The notes: a model not told the origin generated them from the sequence alone. A DNA stretch of 64,000 nucleotides from Gymnogyps californianus (GCF_018139145.2 NC_059477.1:37950502-38014501), one strand, 5' to 3'; positions 25,715 through 46,222 are shown, numbered from the stretch's first letter. Numbers and translations are program-made.

Positions 25715-28700
25715 TCAAAGGAAGAACATGGTAGCTGGGAAATGAGGGAAGACTTTACTAGAGACTTATTCGCTGCCTTTCAGAAGGTTCAATTGCTTGT
25801 AATTAAAAACCAGAAAAGTAATTTGGATTTGAGAATCTGAAACACAGAGGCTTGATAGCTCCCATAAATCCTTCTGGAAAATGCTGCAGTTTGTGTGGAA
25901 GCTCTTTCGGGGAAGATCCAGTAAGAGCTGCCTGACCAGAAAAATGAGAGAGGCATTAATTACAATGATTCTCAGAAAAACAAGTAAGAATTTTCTGTGG
26001 CAGCTGTGGACAGACCTAATACTTGTTAGAGCTTTCACTTCCTGATTGGAAAACATGTTCTCAGATGTTCATTTGGATAAGAAAAGACTTGAAGAGGATA
26101 GATTGGTTTCACAAAATTTTGGGAATGATTTTGCATTCAACCAAGCATAAAGACTAAATAGATCTATTCCTGCATCGCCTTTTTGCACCATTCTTTGTTA
26201 AAGTACTTACCTTTTTACTTTATTCTTTCATACAAATAAGATGTGAAAGCTAAGTTGTTCTTTCAACCACAGGAAACCAGATGATTTTTTTGTTAGATTT
26301 CATTAGAAATCTAATTGCTAATTTCTGTGTCTCAGATTAAGCCCTGTATTTATCAATATTGTTGTTTTACAACATCCAACAGTAAAATCTCACTGTTCTG
26401 GCACGTGAAACATCTCCCAACCCGCTTTGATACAGGTAGATGCCATAGGCAGATACCCAAAGTCCTCATCTCCTGTTTCTCCTTGCCTGTTACGGTAAGT
26501 GTAGGAAGGACCCATCAGAGGCAGTGTAATTTAGAAACATGGCAGTGCTGGTATGATGGGAGTAGGAATGATTTGCCTTTTACATGGAAGAAGGCATTGG
26601 ATAACTGGGTGAAGACAATAAAGCCATGTTACATACATAGCAAGTGGTTAGACTGGAGTCTGAGAGTCAAGTCAGGAGGAATCCGTCCATGAAGGTCTGA
26701 GAACACATTTGTGTTGAATGGCTCCTGCCGTGTTTAAAGCTTTATAGGCACAATGGGATTTCCCAGCCATGGTGGTAATCGGCATCAGCCATCCCTGCTT
26801 GCGGAGCCGGGTGGCTGTTGAACACCCAGCTCTTCCTCAGCAGGGAGCTGGCTACTTGCTTCTGCAGGCACCGAGGGGGCTGACCGCTAAAATATAGCAT
26901 TACAGTGCCTTTATTAGCCTTAAGGTTGTGATGTCTTTTGGCACATCAGCAGTAAGAACAGAACTTGAATACTAATGCTGTAGCAATTCTGATTTTCAAG
27001 TCATCAGACCTTTACTGTAGAAGGTGGAATCCTGCAAAGAGCCTCAAAATAGGAATGATTACTAAAAAATAGCATGCAAAAATACAGCAACTGTTATTTG
27101 ATGGGAGAATAACCTTCTGTTCCTCTCAGGTGTGATCAGGCATTTTTAGATAGGTAGATTTAGATTCCCTAATTATTCCTCTGATGTACTGAAATATTGC
27201 TTTTGTGGCTTTTCATGTCCTGGTCTATTCCTTCAGTGCAGATGCCGCTGCACTGGCAGCTTTTAGCACTACGTTGCTGCTCTTGGTTGGCTGCTACATT
27301 TGCATTTTGTTCTGTGCCAAGCCTCCTGGATCCCTCAGCGTAGTGACCTGCCCTCAGGCAGGTCAGACTTACCCACGCTTATAAGGGCTGCTTGGATCTA
27401 AGCCCTTAAACTGTCGTTCTCTGTCCTTCTTTCTCCGCCTCTCCTGATCCGTGCCATAACCTTGTCCTCTGCTTACTAAGGCTAACAGGGATCTACAGTT
27501 CTTGCTGAACTATCAAAAAGTGCTGCAACCACTAGTTAAAACCTAGATGAGTTCAAAGTGTCATGGCAACCGTAACTCTGAAATCGTTTAATCTTTTATT
27601 TTCCCTCTTCCTTTTTCTCTCCCTTTTGATCTTACTTCTCCAATAAGGACTTCTGACCTACAGTCTTATGTTGTGTTGTATTTGACTTCCCGTTTCAATT
27701 ATAAAACAGCTCAGATGATATTCAGAATTTAGAAAAGATGACCCCAAACCATAAAATTTGGTTCTAGATTTCAAATAACCTTATGCTTTGTGATATTCAC
27801 GGACTATAGTGTCCCCAATGCTAACCTGCTGTCCCAAAATCAGTTGAAAATCTAGAGATTTGATTTTGAGATATTATGAAACTTGGACAATGTCTTCCCC
27901 CCACCCCTTAAAAAGTAAAGCCAAGAAAAAGTAACTAGAAGCACAGTAGCACTTGTTCAAATGGGTATTTCTCCTTTTTTTTTGTCCCTTACATTTTCTG
28001 TGTATTTTTAACCTTATACAAACAATTACATTTTAAGATATTCCTGGTTGTTTTGTACTGATAGCAGATTTTTAAAATTGTAGAACAACAGACTTTTCCT
28101 TCAATTACAGGGAGTCAAACCAGTGTGGTTTTTCATTAACTTTTAGTTTTCAGTTTGTGTATAACTGAACTTGTTCCAGCTCAAATTGCATTGTAATTCA
28201 GCAAAACTTTAAGCAACAGGTGAGGTCCAATCTTGGTCTGAGTGAAATATATCAGTTCAAACTGACTTTCAACTTGGGATCTATATCTCTTTTTGTACAG
28301 CTGCCTTACAAAGGAACAAGTAACTACGAAAATATAGCATGAACTTCCTTTACGTTGTTTATTGCTTATGGCATCTCTCACTTCGGTGATAAATCCAAAG
28401 GAGTTCAATTCAAAGTGAACTAAGGGAAGTACCAAACCTGTTCTGAACTGGAAGGGCACTTCTGACTGCCTGCCCTCTGGGGTGGATACTTTCTCTTCTT
28501 GCTAGGGAATGCACAAGCACCTTTATGGAAATGAATGCAGTGTTCTCTCTCCCCTTTTCCTGTCTGACATCTCCATCTTGTTCTCCCTTTCTTTAACTTT
28601 CTTAAATACAATTCTGTCTCAATACCCATCAGGCACACTTCAACATTTGTTGATGATAACTAGTCTGGATCCTTTCTAGTCCCACTCCTTGGCCTCTGTG

Positions 28701-31700
28701 GAGGAGCTCCAATTTGAAAATAGCAAACAAAAATGTTATAGCCTCTCACAGGGAAACTAAATAAATTATCAGACGCTAGGAGAGCAAATCGAATTATTGT
28801 AATTCTCCTAGGCACTGGCATGACTTTGAAAAGACTCACATGTCTTTTTTTCCCCTCCCCTTAAAAAAGGCCTGGCATCTTGACCCAAAGACAACAGTGG
28901 TTTGATAGGTTTCCCACTGCCTTGGGGACTAGCCCTAATGACATGGATTAAACACATTCGTGTCTTCCCTTTGCTGCAGTTTGGTAGGGTATATCCCTGG
29001 GGGTAGAGAGAGACCCGTACTATCAACATATCCTGGGTGCAAGCTTGCTGGCAGTCAGTAAGTATCACTAAAGCTTTAATCCCATTCCCCTGGCTGTCAC
29101 CGTCGACATTTCCATGCTCTTCAGTAAGAACCGAAGCACAGAATTTCATATGCAATAGTTACCCAATTCTATAACGTGCCACAATTCTATAAGGCCACCG
29201 TTTAAAACTAGAAAGGACTTCCGTGATCTTATGTTTTCCAAAACTGGTAAGTTAGATGAGGTAAGCCTATGTTGAAGGTGATAATGCAGGTTAAAGAAAA
29301 AAGCATCATTACGTGTTGTATTTCAGGTGAGGGGTGCTTTTGATAAGGTAACAAGCAGCTGCAGGCGTAAAGAAGCCAGACATTTCCTTCAGACTCCCAC
29401 TGCTTCTGTGGCTTGGAAGACAAAAACTTTTCAAGTTGAACCTAAGCCACCTTTTGATGTAAGTAAGTACCTCATTACACCTTTTCTCGCTAGAACTAGA
29501 TAATAATAAGTAGTGAAAAGCTTGTAATTTTGTTGAAATAGGACAGTCTTCATCACCACCCTCATAAAGTCAAAACAGAGGGAATATTAAATCAGGCTCC
29601 TAAAATCTTGGCAGAAATGGACCCTCTGCAATGTTTCAGGTATACTTCTTGCCGCAGCTGAACATCCATGTCCTTTCCTGACAATGAGACTGCACAGACT
29701 ATTTCTTTCTGAATCAAAAATTACCTGTCATGGCATATCCTGAGCCATGCTGCTGATGGGGAGACAGCGCGTCACGCTGCAGTGCTGATTAGAAGATGTA
29801 GTTTTCAAGACAACTTTTCTTTTTTTTTTTTTTTTATATGCCCTGTAGAAGCTGAGAAAATTGACCTGCTTCTGGATGCATTCTGCCTTTGGATGGAAGA
29901 GAGAAATAGCCTCAAGCAGTAACATCTGTGTGGGCCAGCTAAGGTAATGCATCAGGCTATAGCTTACTGACAAAGAACACAGAAATGCGGCCAAAAGCAC
30001 CTACTGGTAGACACATACTTCAACGTATCCTTTAAGTTACCATCCCTGTGCTGTCATTTATATGTGATTCACAGGCACTGCTTTTATTTCTGGCTGGTGT
30101 TGGTTTTGGACTGTCTTCTCTGCGGATATAGTGCATATTTCAACTTGCTCTTTCTGTTGCTCTTTTGAGGAGCAGGAAGCTTGATCAGTCGCAGTTTTGG
30201 CTTTTGTATGTGTACATATTGTTTTAATGTTCATTTTCTCCTTTCTGCTTAGTGGTTATCTTGATTCGGTGTGATATTCTCAAAACCAAAGAGCTGTAGC
30301 TGGGGAGATATGACACAGTAAGGACACAGAGCATGGGACAGATTTAAAAATAACACCGACTGGTCTTGTCAGGAAAATACAGATGACAGAACTCAAGCTG
30401 AGAACAAAAATGAAACCAGTAGAAGTGAATGCAGTGGGGTTGTGTGTTAAAACTGGCACTTCTAGTCCTTTTCCGATGTTTATAGGTAATGTACATCACC
30501 TATTGATAAAACACAAAAACCAGGGAGAAGCTCTGTGCCAGGAATGGGATGATCTTGAGACTGCAGCCTTAAAATGTAGGGAGGTTGCTGATTTTTTTGT
30601 AGGATGAGAACTGGAGGGTCAGGTCAGCCGTTTCATGAAATAGCACAGTTCAATTGATCGACTGGAAAGAAGGTTCCCCATCTCTCTGGATGCATTATGC
30701 ATCCCAGCAGCACTGCTCAAATGAAACATTATCCTGACTGCAGTAAGGAAACAATTGGTTGGATGCTTCTAGGCTCCAAATAAAGATTTGATCTTGCTGA
30801 AAGATCTTAATCCTTTGAAAAAATGAATCACAAAATGGGTGTGTTCTGGCCAAAAAGGGTGTTTCTAACACAAGGCACCATCGTTTGGATTCTACTGCCC
30901 TGACACTAGCAGAAACTAGTCGAGGTAAAAAGTGTCATTCTCCCCTTCAAAGGGTATAACTGATGCTCAACAGATCATTAGCGAGATGGATGTACCAATA
31001 TATCTGCTGCTGTGAAGGTCCCAAATGCACATAGCTCTGAAAAACATGTTATGGATTCGGGACACAAGCAATTTCTGGTCCCTTTTTTTCTATTTCCAAG
31101 GGCAGTAAGGAACTAGTTTTGCCTGTGCTGAGTTTTAGGCACATATGTTTTTCCAGAGAGTGATTTTCTCTGGAATTCCTCATCTATGTTGATTTGGATT
31201 TTTAAATAAAGGAATAACTTTCTCTCCAAGCTCTATCAGAGTAACCTCGGATGTGTGATCCACTGAATGTCAGTAATTATAACCACAGATTAAATTTTAA
31301 GAAGAAGGAATACTTGTCATGTAATAAAATTGTTAGCAATTTTTGTGCAAGATTCTCCTAAAATTTGGATCCTTATCCATAGCAAGCTACCAATCATTTT
31401 GAGGTTTGCTCATCCCTATTTCTTGCTTCACATATCTCTGACAGAGATGCAAAGCACTTCTTCAATAAATTACCTTGCTGAATGGTAAAAATGATCTGGT
31501 AGAAACCTCTGAGGGATGCAGTGCGGGAGAACAAATTACTACAAGACACAGAGGGAGCTGTAAATGTAATTGTGATGGGTGTGGTGACAGTTTGCATTTA
31601 TAATATATTCACTTTACCACACAGCTCTAGCAATATGAGTTAGTTTGCATGACCTAGCACACATTTCAGAAGAAAAAAACAGTCTGAAAAATTGTAGACC

Positions 31701-34700
31701 ATATAGATAGCAGTGCAATGCCAGTGCTTTGCCTAATTGTGTCTGGTCTTCATTCTGATGCGCACTCTGATATACCTATGGGGCCTTTTAGAGATGTGAA
31801 AGCAGGAAATAAATCTAATTTAGGTATTAGTTCAGGAAAAATGGGAAAAATGATTAATGCTGTACGGCAAAACTACTGAGGTGCTAGGCTAAACTCCGAG
31901 TGTCGGTGTGTAATGTACTGCATTCCTGTTTGCTGTCCTGTCACTCTCATCAGATGATAACATTTTCTAGCAGTTAAAGAGGATCCTGGTCTCTCCATCT
32001 GTACTTCCAAAAGATTCCCTGGTAGTGTGTGGTAGGCAAGACTCTTAAACCTCAGGAAGCTGCGGAAACCAATGAGGGATTGTCACTCCAATACAGACAG
32101 GGGACTCTCCACTCTCCTTGGACTGAAATGGTTCGCCCTCTAGGTCTCCTGATCTTCATTTTGCCTATTGTCTCTTGTCAGGTGAAACTCTTTCTAGAGA
32201 TACAATGTTATGATGTTTGGATAGCTGCAAAATATTTCAGCGTCTTTCAGAATGAAAGCCACTATAAACAAAATAAGCATGTGCAGGTGGACATTTTTAT
32301 ATTTGGGGAATATTCTGCTAGGAACCATCAGATTTTGAGATCATTAGCAAAACCTTTTTCTCATTTACTGATTGGTTTTAGTCTGATTGCAACACTATTA
32401 ATTTGAAAGAGACTATAGCTATAATTTATTCTCATCTTTGCAACTGTTAGTATATAATTAATGCGGGGAATTGTAAAGTATACTCTCAGCACAGTTTATA
32501 TTCCCATCTTGTTAGGGTCTTGGGTTTGGTAATATTTTCTCTTCATTGAAGAATGCTCTGTGTTTTATTAGGTCAGTGAACCATTTCAGCATGTGTATAA
32601 ATTGTTCTGTTGAGCTGCTTTCTTGTCATGCTTGAATAAGAAGTGAAAGAGGATTCTCATATACATTGTTTTCCTCTGTTGATTGTTTTTGCAGCTTCTG
32701 TGCTTGCAGTATGACCTGCCATTTAGGCACATTTTCATTGCGCTGAGTGGGCTAAGCCGTTGCCTATGCTTGATGCAATTTGGTTTGTTTTCGTCTGTAC
32801 AAAGGAAAAGGGAGATTCAGGCAGAATAACTGAAGAGAACCGCATTGGCATGGGAGACACAGTCTCAAGCCAAGAAGACCAGCCACAGGCCACTGTGGTC
32901 CAGCTGATAACCCAGCCGAAGGGCGAGGACCTCAGGTGGGAGCCCGGTCAGGGGGTTCGGAAGAGGACTGCTGTCTGCATTGGCACTGCACTAATCTGTT
33001 AGTCATCCTGTTATTATCTGCCTTAGAACGTAAGCCAAGGCTTACTTGGGAATCGATGCTGGAGAGGATTGTCTTGCCAATGTCTTTTTGTGGATAAACA
33101 GACAACATTCATCTCCAGAATTGTCCGTCCTCTGGGATTTTCAAGTGGTAGATCCCATGCCCCTTTTTTAAGAGACATTTTAAAAATATTTTAGTTAAAA
33201 ATAGACCCCCAAAAGTATTGTTTCTTAAATCGATTAGTGGAAAAAAGCACTTATCCTCACACAGAAGCCCACTGCAAAGAGAAATGCAGTAATTCAGGAA
33301 TCCCTGCTCTTTAAGTATGCGTTTACATACAGCAACAGGTCTGACACATTTCTTTAGTGCCTTTAAGATACAAGTAAAGAAATACTGGCTCAAAACCTAC
33401 ATTTTCTACTCTAGTAAAATTCATGCTGTAGTCTGTGAATGTTTTGCTTATGGAATGAATAAAAATTTAATAAGGCTTTTGGGCTTATTTAGGATATATA
33501 TTCAATTCTTACCCAGATATATTCTTGTTCTCTTCCTGCAAAATAAATTTAGACAACTGCTTGTGCTCAAAACCCCTATTAAAATAAATGCATCAGCTAC
33601 ATATATATGAATAAAATGTAGCTTTTAAGAAAGGCCAACTAATGGTTTTGTCACAAATCCTTACTAAGAGTAAGCAGAGAGGAGCACTGCTCTGAGAGCA
33701 GACCACAAACCAGGTTGTACCTTGAGTCACTGTCTCCCCTTTGGCTCTCTCCCTTTCCCCGGGAAGTCAGAGCTCTCCGCATTCGCCCCAGGCAAGATGC
33801 ATGGATCATGTTGTGTTCAGCTGAATGGGAAAGACAGCAGTAGCCCTGATTTTTTTTCTTCGTCTTCTGTTCTATTTCCTACCCAAGGAAGGAAGATGAC
33901 ATTAATATGAACCTATTCTGTTATATGGGCTGGAAAATCAAGTAAGAACTGAGACCAGTGTTTCCTTTTGCTGTGTCTCCGGACTGCGCACCAACCAGTC
34001 AAGCCAACCTGCCAATCTTTCTACTTCTGTCACAAAACTAATGCTTTTAGCAGTACGTTACAAGTCTCTCTGCTATGAGCAGCTGTTTACTTATTTCCAA
34101 ACACCCACTATCTGAGGATATTGGCCATCCAGAAATCTTGGACAAATAGTTGTTGCCTTTGAGCGCATCCTTGACATCTGAAAAGCAAGTCTAACGCAAA
34201 TGATTACTCCATCCATTTAGATGAGATACGTGGATTGTTCCCTGCTCGGTTGTGTGGGAGGGTATGCTGGACCTCTGGTTTGCAAACTGGCTGATTTTAG
34301 ATAGCTTGAGTCAATCTGCCTACTCAGTGAAGGCATTCCAGAGCATATATCACCTGTTGACAGGATGATAACTCGATGGAATTCTAATTTGTTGAGCAGT
34401 AAAACTTCCTGCTTATGCAGCTGGCAAGGCAGTAATCTACAGAAACAACATGAGGAGACTGGAATATGGGAAATCAGTGACTTTCATAATATGACATTGC
34501 TTAGCAAAAAGCTACCTTTGAAACCCAGTGTTCACATTTCCAATTAGTTTGCCTCTAGCTCTCATGCAAGTAAAGTCCTCACGGTACCGGGAAGGAAAAA
34601 GAGAGGGGGAGGGAAGAGGAGCAAGCAGAGCTGGAAGAATGAGCGTGAGTTATATTGTGCACTGCGTATTGGCTATAAATCCTGCCTGCAGGAATTACTG

Positions 34701-36378
34701 AAATGGAGAAATAGTTATCTACTAACTTTGAGCTCCAATCTGCAAAGTCCTAATGTCAGTGGGATGATTTATGTGATACAAAGTCGGCAGGATTTAGCCT
34801 GACACGATAAAATAGATGCATGCAGAAACATGGTCTCTGTTTTAAAACGTACGTAAACTCCAGCTAGCTGGCTGCGAGACGACTGGCAAGAAGGTACGCT
34901 GCCGAAAGAGATGCCAAGGTCAGGCTGCAGGTGTGCTTGGTATTCTGGAGAAGGGAGGAGGAGGATGTTCAGCATTTTCTCCTGTGACCTTTGCTTGCTG
35001 ATGAGCTCCAGAGGGAGCTGTGGCTTGCCTTTTTGCTCAGAGATGAACTCACTAGAAGCAGATAGCAGCGGAGAAGGGATAAACTTGTGGTCCCATGAAT
35101 TTCTCTTTTTCTCCCCTTCTCTTCACTCCAACCCTTCACAAGAAAACTCAGCTTTTATTAGCTTGCCTTTTTAAAGAGTTGTTTCTAAAGCAGTCCTATG
35201 AAAATACGTGTGGTAAATAAATGAAATCTAACCTATTTTCTTTGTTTATAATTTCTGTAAGGATGTAGTAGAAATCAGTGTGAACACTGCTTTAAAGCCT
35301 CATGAACAGGAGTGATATCTGAGGATTGTTACAGCTGTGCATTTTTTCAAAAGGGAATTTAAAACTACGTGCGAATAGCTTTTCTTTAGTATTAATGTGG
35401 AGTATGTTTGTTTGATGCAAAGTCGATTCAGAAATATATTTTATTTTGAGGTACTGCCAGCATTTGCCTCTTTCCGCTCAACAAGACTAATTATACTGAA
35501 AACAATGCATGGCAAGCGAGGATACAAGGCTGTACGATTGCTGAGGCATAACCATACATTTCACTGTCGGCTCTGACACCCACTCATCCTGGGTGTGGGT
35601 GTCTGGTTTGCATAATCACCAGGCAGTTATTTATCAGAAAACACACCAAGCAAAGCCTTATATTTCAGCTGGCAGCCAATCAGAGCTGGTTGATTTACAC
35701 GTTTTTTTGAGACGATGTTTATTTACATACAAAACAAACACAGACTTTCAGGCTGAATGCCTTTCTCCGTACACTAAGGAAGCAAAGAAGTGTAAGCCCC
35801 AACGGCAAAAACGTGGTGCTGCCACTCTCTCCTGCATGTTTCTGGCTGTCAGGCAAAGAGTATTAGAAATGCCAAACTGTACAGGGATGGAAGTGAAAAT
35901 CCTAAGGCATGTTGCTATATGTTTAAAATAAACCAATAGGGTATTTGGGTTCGGTTTAGAAATAACCTGTCTTTGACTGGTTGCCATGGCTTTTAGTTTT
36001 AATTATCTCCTTCAGTTGAGAATCTGAAGCTGCCAAAAGCAAACAGAAGCTTTTGTTTCTCTGTTCACGCAGGTGAGATACTAAGATGGAAAGAGAAATG
36101 TCTAAAAGCAGTGGAAACAATGCCAAAATATCCAAGGGGTAAAAGTGACCAAAAACCTGATTGGACTTACTTTTCTCTTTGCCTCTAAACACTGTTCCTA
36201 CCTAAAAAAACCCAACCTTCATAAAACTGGTATCATGACAAATATGCACTTTGTTTAGAGTATGTGAATTCTTTATTCTGTTATTTCAGTTATGGATATT
36301 AAGGTGCCTTTTTATGATATTTGTTAAGATGAAAGAAGTAGTTATGAGCATTAATAGCTGGAGAAACAGACACCTACA

Positions 36379-36401
36379 ATTATTATTATTATTATTATTT
36401 T
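36379..36401. repeat. (ATT)n microsatellite
   Basis: About seven to eight uninterrupted ATT units in a VWDE intron; likely length-variable. Confidence 0.9.
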
Positions 36402-37504
36402 GTTGACTCATCACAAGGACAAATGTCTGTCCCACTTGACCAGCTGCTACTTACATCTGAGTTGTGAGACACTTGGGTTCACACATTAGGAACAACCCTA
36501 ATGTACGAATTATCTCCAGGATGGGCATCCAAGTGCTTCTGGCTTCCCTGACTTCACGTAGCTCCATCAAAGGGGTCATCCAGAAGTGTGTTATGGTACC
36601 GTGAGCCTGCAAACTGTAGCACCCCTACTGTAATCAGGGCTGTGCATGGCAGCAATTTTCCCCTTGCTCCAACTCCATGTCAGAGCATACTAAAGCTGAA
36701 ATCTAAGGGTTTACTGATGCAATTCATATCATTATTAGTAGGTTTCAGAGATAACTGTGCAAAACCTGTGTACTGCTGTGTATAAACAATGACAAAATTG
36801 AAAAGACTGCCAATTTCAAGCATTCGCTGCAGGTTCAGAAAGGTAATGCTTTTGTTCAGATCACTGTTTCTGAAAAGACTATTTCTCAGTTTTTATGGTT
36901 CATGGGAAATTTCCCAAACCCACAAATATTTTCCCAAACTAAAGATCAAGAATGTGAGGCTGCTCTGCATGTAATACATGGGTGCGAAACATCTTCAGAC
37001 TTGTCTTTCTTAGTCTTAAGTTTACTCACTCTATCTTGATAGGTTTTATTAGGCAGGTAATAAATCCACCCAATATTTCTAAGATTAGAGACTCAGTGTA
37101 AATACATAGTAAAGTTGATTTGCTGTCAGACATTTTTGAAATTGTACTGGAAGTGTAAAAGGACTAAGGACACTGAAAAATCGTATTCAGAGAGTGAAGA
37201 ACAACTAAAATAATGATAAAACCCCTCACAAGGAATAGTTTTTCTCAGAATTGTCACATTCCTTATTTTGGCTAAGCCAGCTGTACATTTCTTAGCGTGG
37301 GGTAACCTGGCAGCAACAGGTTAGACACCGCCGAGCTATGATTTGGGCTACAGGTTCACCTCTGGCCGTTCCTCTGAAAATGTGGTACATTGTCCTGGTG
37401 GTTTGCAAATGGGAGCTGTTGCAGTATTAAACTTCCAGTAAACTTTGTATCTAGTTACAGTTTTGCTATTGTCATGTATGTAGTTCTTTTCCTTACTCTT
37501 TGTG

Positions 37505-38114
37505 TGTCGTGGCTTAACCCCAGCCAGTAACTAAGCACCACGCAGTCGCTTGCTCACTTGCTCCTCACCCGTCCCAGTGGGATGGGGAGGAAAATTGGAA
37601 AAAAAAAGTAAAACTTGTGGGTTTAGATAAGAACGGTTTAATAACTAAAGTAAAATAAAATAAAATATAATACTAACAATAATAATAATAATAATAATAA
37701 ATAATAGTAATGAAAAGGAATATAACAAAAAAAAGAGAGAAATAAAACCCAAGAAAAGACAAGTGATGCACAATGCAATTGCTCACCACCCACTGACCAA
37801 TGCCTGAGCAGCGATCCGCCCCTCCTGGCCAATTCCCCCCAGTTTACATACTGGGCATGACGTTCTATGGTATGGAATATCCCTTTGGCTAGTTCGGGTC
37901 AGCTGTCCTGGCTGTGCTCCCTCCCAGCTCCTTGCCCACCTCCTTGCTGGCAGAGCATGGGAAACTGAAAAGTCCTTAACTGAGAATAAGCGCTACTTAG
38001 CAAGAACTAAAACATCAGTGTGTTACCAACATTATTCTCCCACTAAATCCAAAACACAGCACTGTACCAGCTACTAAGAAGAAAATTAACTCTATCCCAG
38101 CCGAAACCAGGACG
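37505..38114 (-). mobile_element. Solo LTR of the same avian ERV family, copy 2
   Basis: On the plus strand it starts TGTCGTGGCTTAACCCCAGC and ends GCCGAAACCAGGACG, the reverse complement of the family LTR; length 610 bp. The flanks TTGTG (37500-37504) and TTGTA (38115-38119) agree at four of five positions, an aged 5-bp target-site duplication. The terminal base has changed from the usual A to G. It contains an (AATAAT)n tract, the family's own T/A-rich region. It lies antisense to the copies at 15688 and 59339 and in the same orientation as VWDE. Confidence 0.9.
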
Positions 38115-39840
38115 TTGTATAAGGATATTACAACTCTGAACAAGCTGTAATACCCTGGGCAACTCAGGGCACAGCTGGGTCCTTAAAGGCAACAGAAAAG
38201 ATGCTCAAATCCAGAGAAAACCCTCTCTGTAAAGTAGAAATCTACTGGTTTTTTTTCTGATTCCTTCTTGCCATATCCTCCCCAGAAAGGTTAGCAGAAG
38301 CACTGCACGGATTATCTCCCAGCTGGGTTTCTGAGCACCCAGGCACACAGCCCAAGGGACCGGTCTCACCTCTGCTGAGTCAGCTGCCCAAGAGGCCACA
38401 GGATTATCGAAATTAATTTGATAAATGTATAAATACATATATATACTGCTAGTGACACTGCAAATGAGACAGAATGAGCTACATGATACATCAGCTCTTT
38501 TTGGAACGTCAAATGGTACTTTTAATATGTTTTATTTAAGAAAAAGGGGTTTGGTAGTGGAACTTCTTCATGCTACGAATTTATTTTCCACTTTTTCATT
38601 TGTCTATGTGTAAACAAGTTAGGAATACATATCTATGTATATACTCCTAGCCTTTAAGTGTATGCCATGTACGTCAACTGATCCACCAATCAGGTCAATG
38701 CCTGATTGAAAATGATATAAAATCATGCCTAAAAAAAGGTATGAAATGCCTTTCGCATTTGAACTCTGAGATGTATGGGGCTGAGAGCAGCCTCCAACTG
38801 ATGGGAGCGTGAGTTTTCTCCATTTTGTTCGTGGGGGAAGGTTTGCAGATGTCAGCTGAGACTCAGTTCTGCCATGTGCCCTGCAGTCCTTTGCTCCAGA
38901 GGAGCGGAGAAATCTGGATCCTCTGGCAGAGGAGAGAGAAGCTATTTCATATTGACAACAATGATGAGACATACAGCTCTAATAGCAACTGCTTGTTGTG
39001 AAAAGCTTGTGAATAACCTACTTCTTTCTATGGATCGTGATACCCATCCCATGTGCGATTGATTTTAAGCAAGAAAAAAGAAACATTACTCAACATTTTT
39101 TACCTATTAACAGTCAGTGGCCAGTAAGAGTAAGTAAATAGTAGTATTTGCCTTCTACTTAATCATGTTTCTCTTCATTCATCACAGACACAGGGCCTTC
39201 ATTTTAGTTTTTATAACACCAGGCTAAATAAAACAGACTATATAGTGGTTATTGAAGTAGAATGGAGGCTGAGATTGGACAGAACAAAAATATTTTCATC
39301 ATATCAGAATGCTTTTTTGGAAAAGATTATACCAAGATGGGCAACAAAATCTCATAAACTTTTTGAAAGTGGAAGGAAACATGCTGTGGGTTGGTAGCAG
39401 TTGGAGAATTTAGGGGAGTGCTTTGCTAGATTGCAATCATGATCACCTCTTTTTCCTTTGATCTGTCTGGAGATGTGGTAGTATCTTTAAAGCTGGAAAC
39501 AACACTTTTCTAATGTTCTCTAACTTCAAAAACAAGATGCTAAACATAAGGTTTTTTTCCTCCTTTCTTCCCTCCAGCTTGTTCCTGACAGAACAGACTA
39601 TTCAACTGTGTACTTTGCAGCCAGGCAGAACTGTGCATCGTGATTCTCCCTGCTGAAGGAGGAGAGAGCTGTAGTATGGGGACTGAGAGGGCTTTTGTGG
39701 CTGGAAGGAATTTTTTACTAGCTTTTTTTTCTCTGTGTGTGAGAGACATAAAGTGCTCTGGAAACATACAGATCCTTCCTGCCAAGAATGGTTGTTTTCA
39801 CAGCTCCCCTTTTGCCAATTTCAAACTGGTTAAGAAATAA

Positions 39841-39860
39841 TTAAAAAAAAAAAAAAAAAA
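39841..39860. repeat. Poly-A run
   Basis: A homopolymer of about 19 A in the large VWDE intron; no element that it would terminate was recognised. Confidence 0.85.
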
Positions 39861-40428
39861 GTTTTCACATACATATCCTAAACTCCCTGGGTGACAGATA
39901 TTGTTAGGCAATAGAGTTTGTAAAAGTGCCAGAATAACCTGTTTCCCCAGAAGAATAGAAGAATCGAATATGAATACTGATGCTAAGGTGAAGAGGGAGT
40001 TTTCAGTGACAAGAACAAAGGCAAGGCTGAAGCATTATTAACCAACTGTCTTAATTAAGCCAGAAGTGTGATGTTGTAATATTTTTAAGGATCTCAGTCA
40101 GCTGCTCTGCCTTTGACTTTAATTTTTTCCCCAAAAAATCTTTAATGCAAAATAATTAATTCATCTCCAAATATGAGTGTTACTCATTCTGAATGCACGA
40201 AATATTTAGAGAGGATTCTAGCAGAACGTTCTACTCTACATTGACTTGGCCTAATGCTGTTCTAATTAACAAGTTGGTTTTAGACATAACGTAGTGCTAT
40301 ATGTGCTTTGATGGAAAGATAGGAGATCACGGCATAAATCCAGACTAAATATTCTGTTGAAAATGCACAAAAAGGAGAAAAACTGTTTAAGAGTCAGAGA
40401 CCATTGGAAAGCAAAGGCAAGTTTGTTA

Positions 40429-45157
<4,729 letters not shown>

Positions 45158-45253
45158 CTGTTTCGCAAGAAGGGCTGCTCCATCCATTTCTGCATTTGCA
45201 CTCATCCGGTGACACACAGACCCCGCCGTTGTGACAGTGTCTGTTACACACCA
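45158..45253 (-). CDS. VWDE: VWDE EGF exon 2 of the 96-bp array
   Basis: The exon is 96 bp, phase 1-1. The acceptor is TATTTTCCAG above 45253 and the donor is ACAG|GTAAGTG with GT at 45157-45156. The module begins [12 protein letters not shown], continues VSPDEC and KC, and ends RNGWSSPSC. Cysteine spacing is identical to the other modules. It is unusual in carrying Ser-Ser where the other modules have a conserved Gly after the aromatic residue (GWSSPSC against GFVGPRC or GWRGKHC), which may loosen the final beta-turn. The intron to the previous EGF exon is only 773 bp, the shortest in the window. Splicing creates Met-Val before the first Cys. Confidence 0.88.

Positions 45254-46222
<969 letters not shown>

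Noticed and set aside
26315..26692. 125-codon plus-strand open frame
   Set aside because: No recognisable domain, opposite strand to the host gene and within an intron; treated as chance.
28808..29155. 115-codon minus-strand open frame with several cysteines
   Set aside because: Cysteine spacing does not fit an EGF module and there are no paired splice sites in phase 1, so I do not count it as a VWDE exon.
32029..32406. 125-codon plus-strand open frame with hydrophobic segments
   Set aside because: It opens at GTG rather than ATG, matches no family I know, has no splice or promoter context, and lies in a VWDE intron; length is compatible with chance.
38619..38972. 117-codon minus-strand open frame
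   Set aside because: Low-information sequence without domain or splice evidence; lies in the large VWDE intron.
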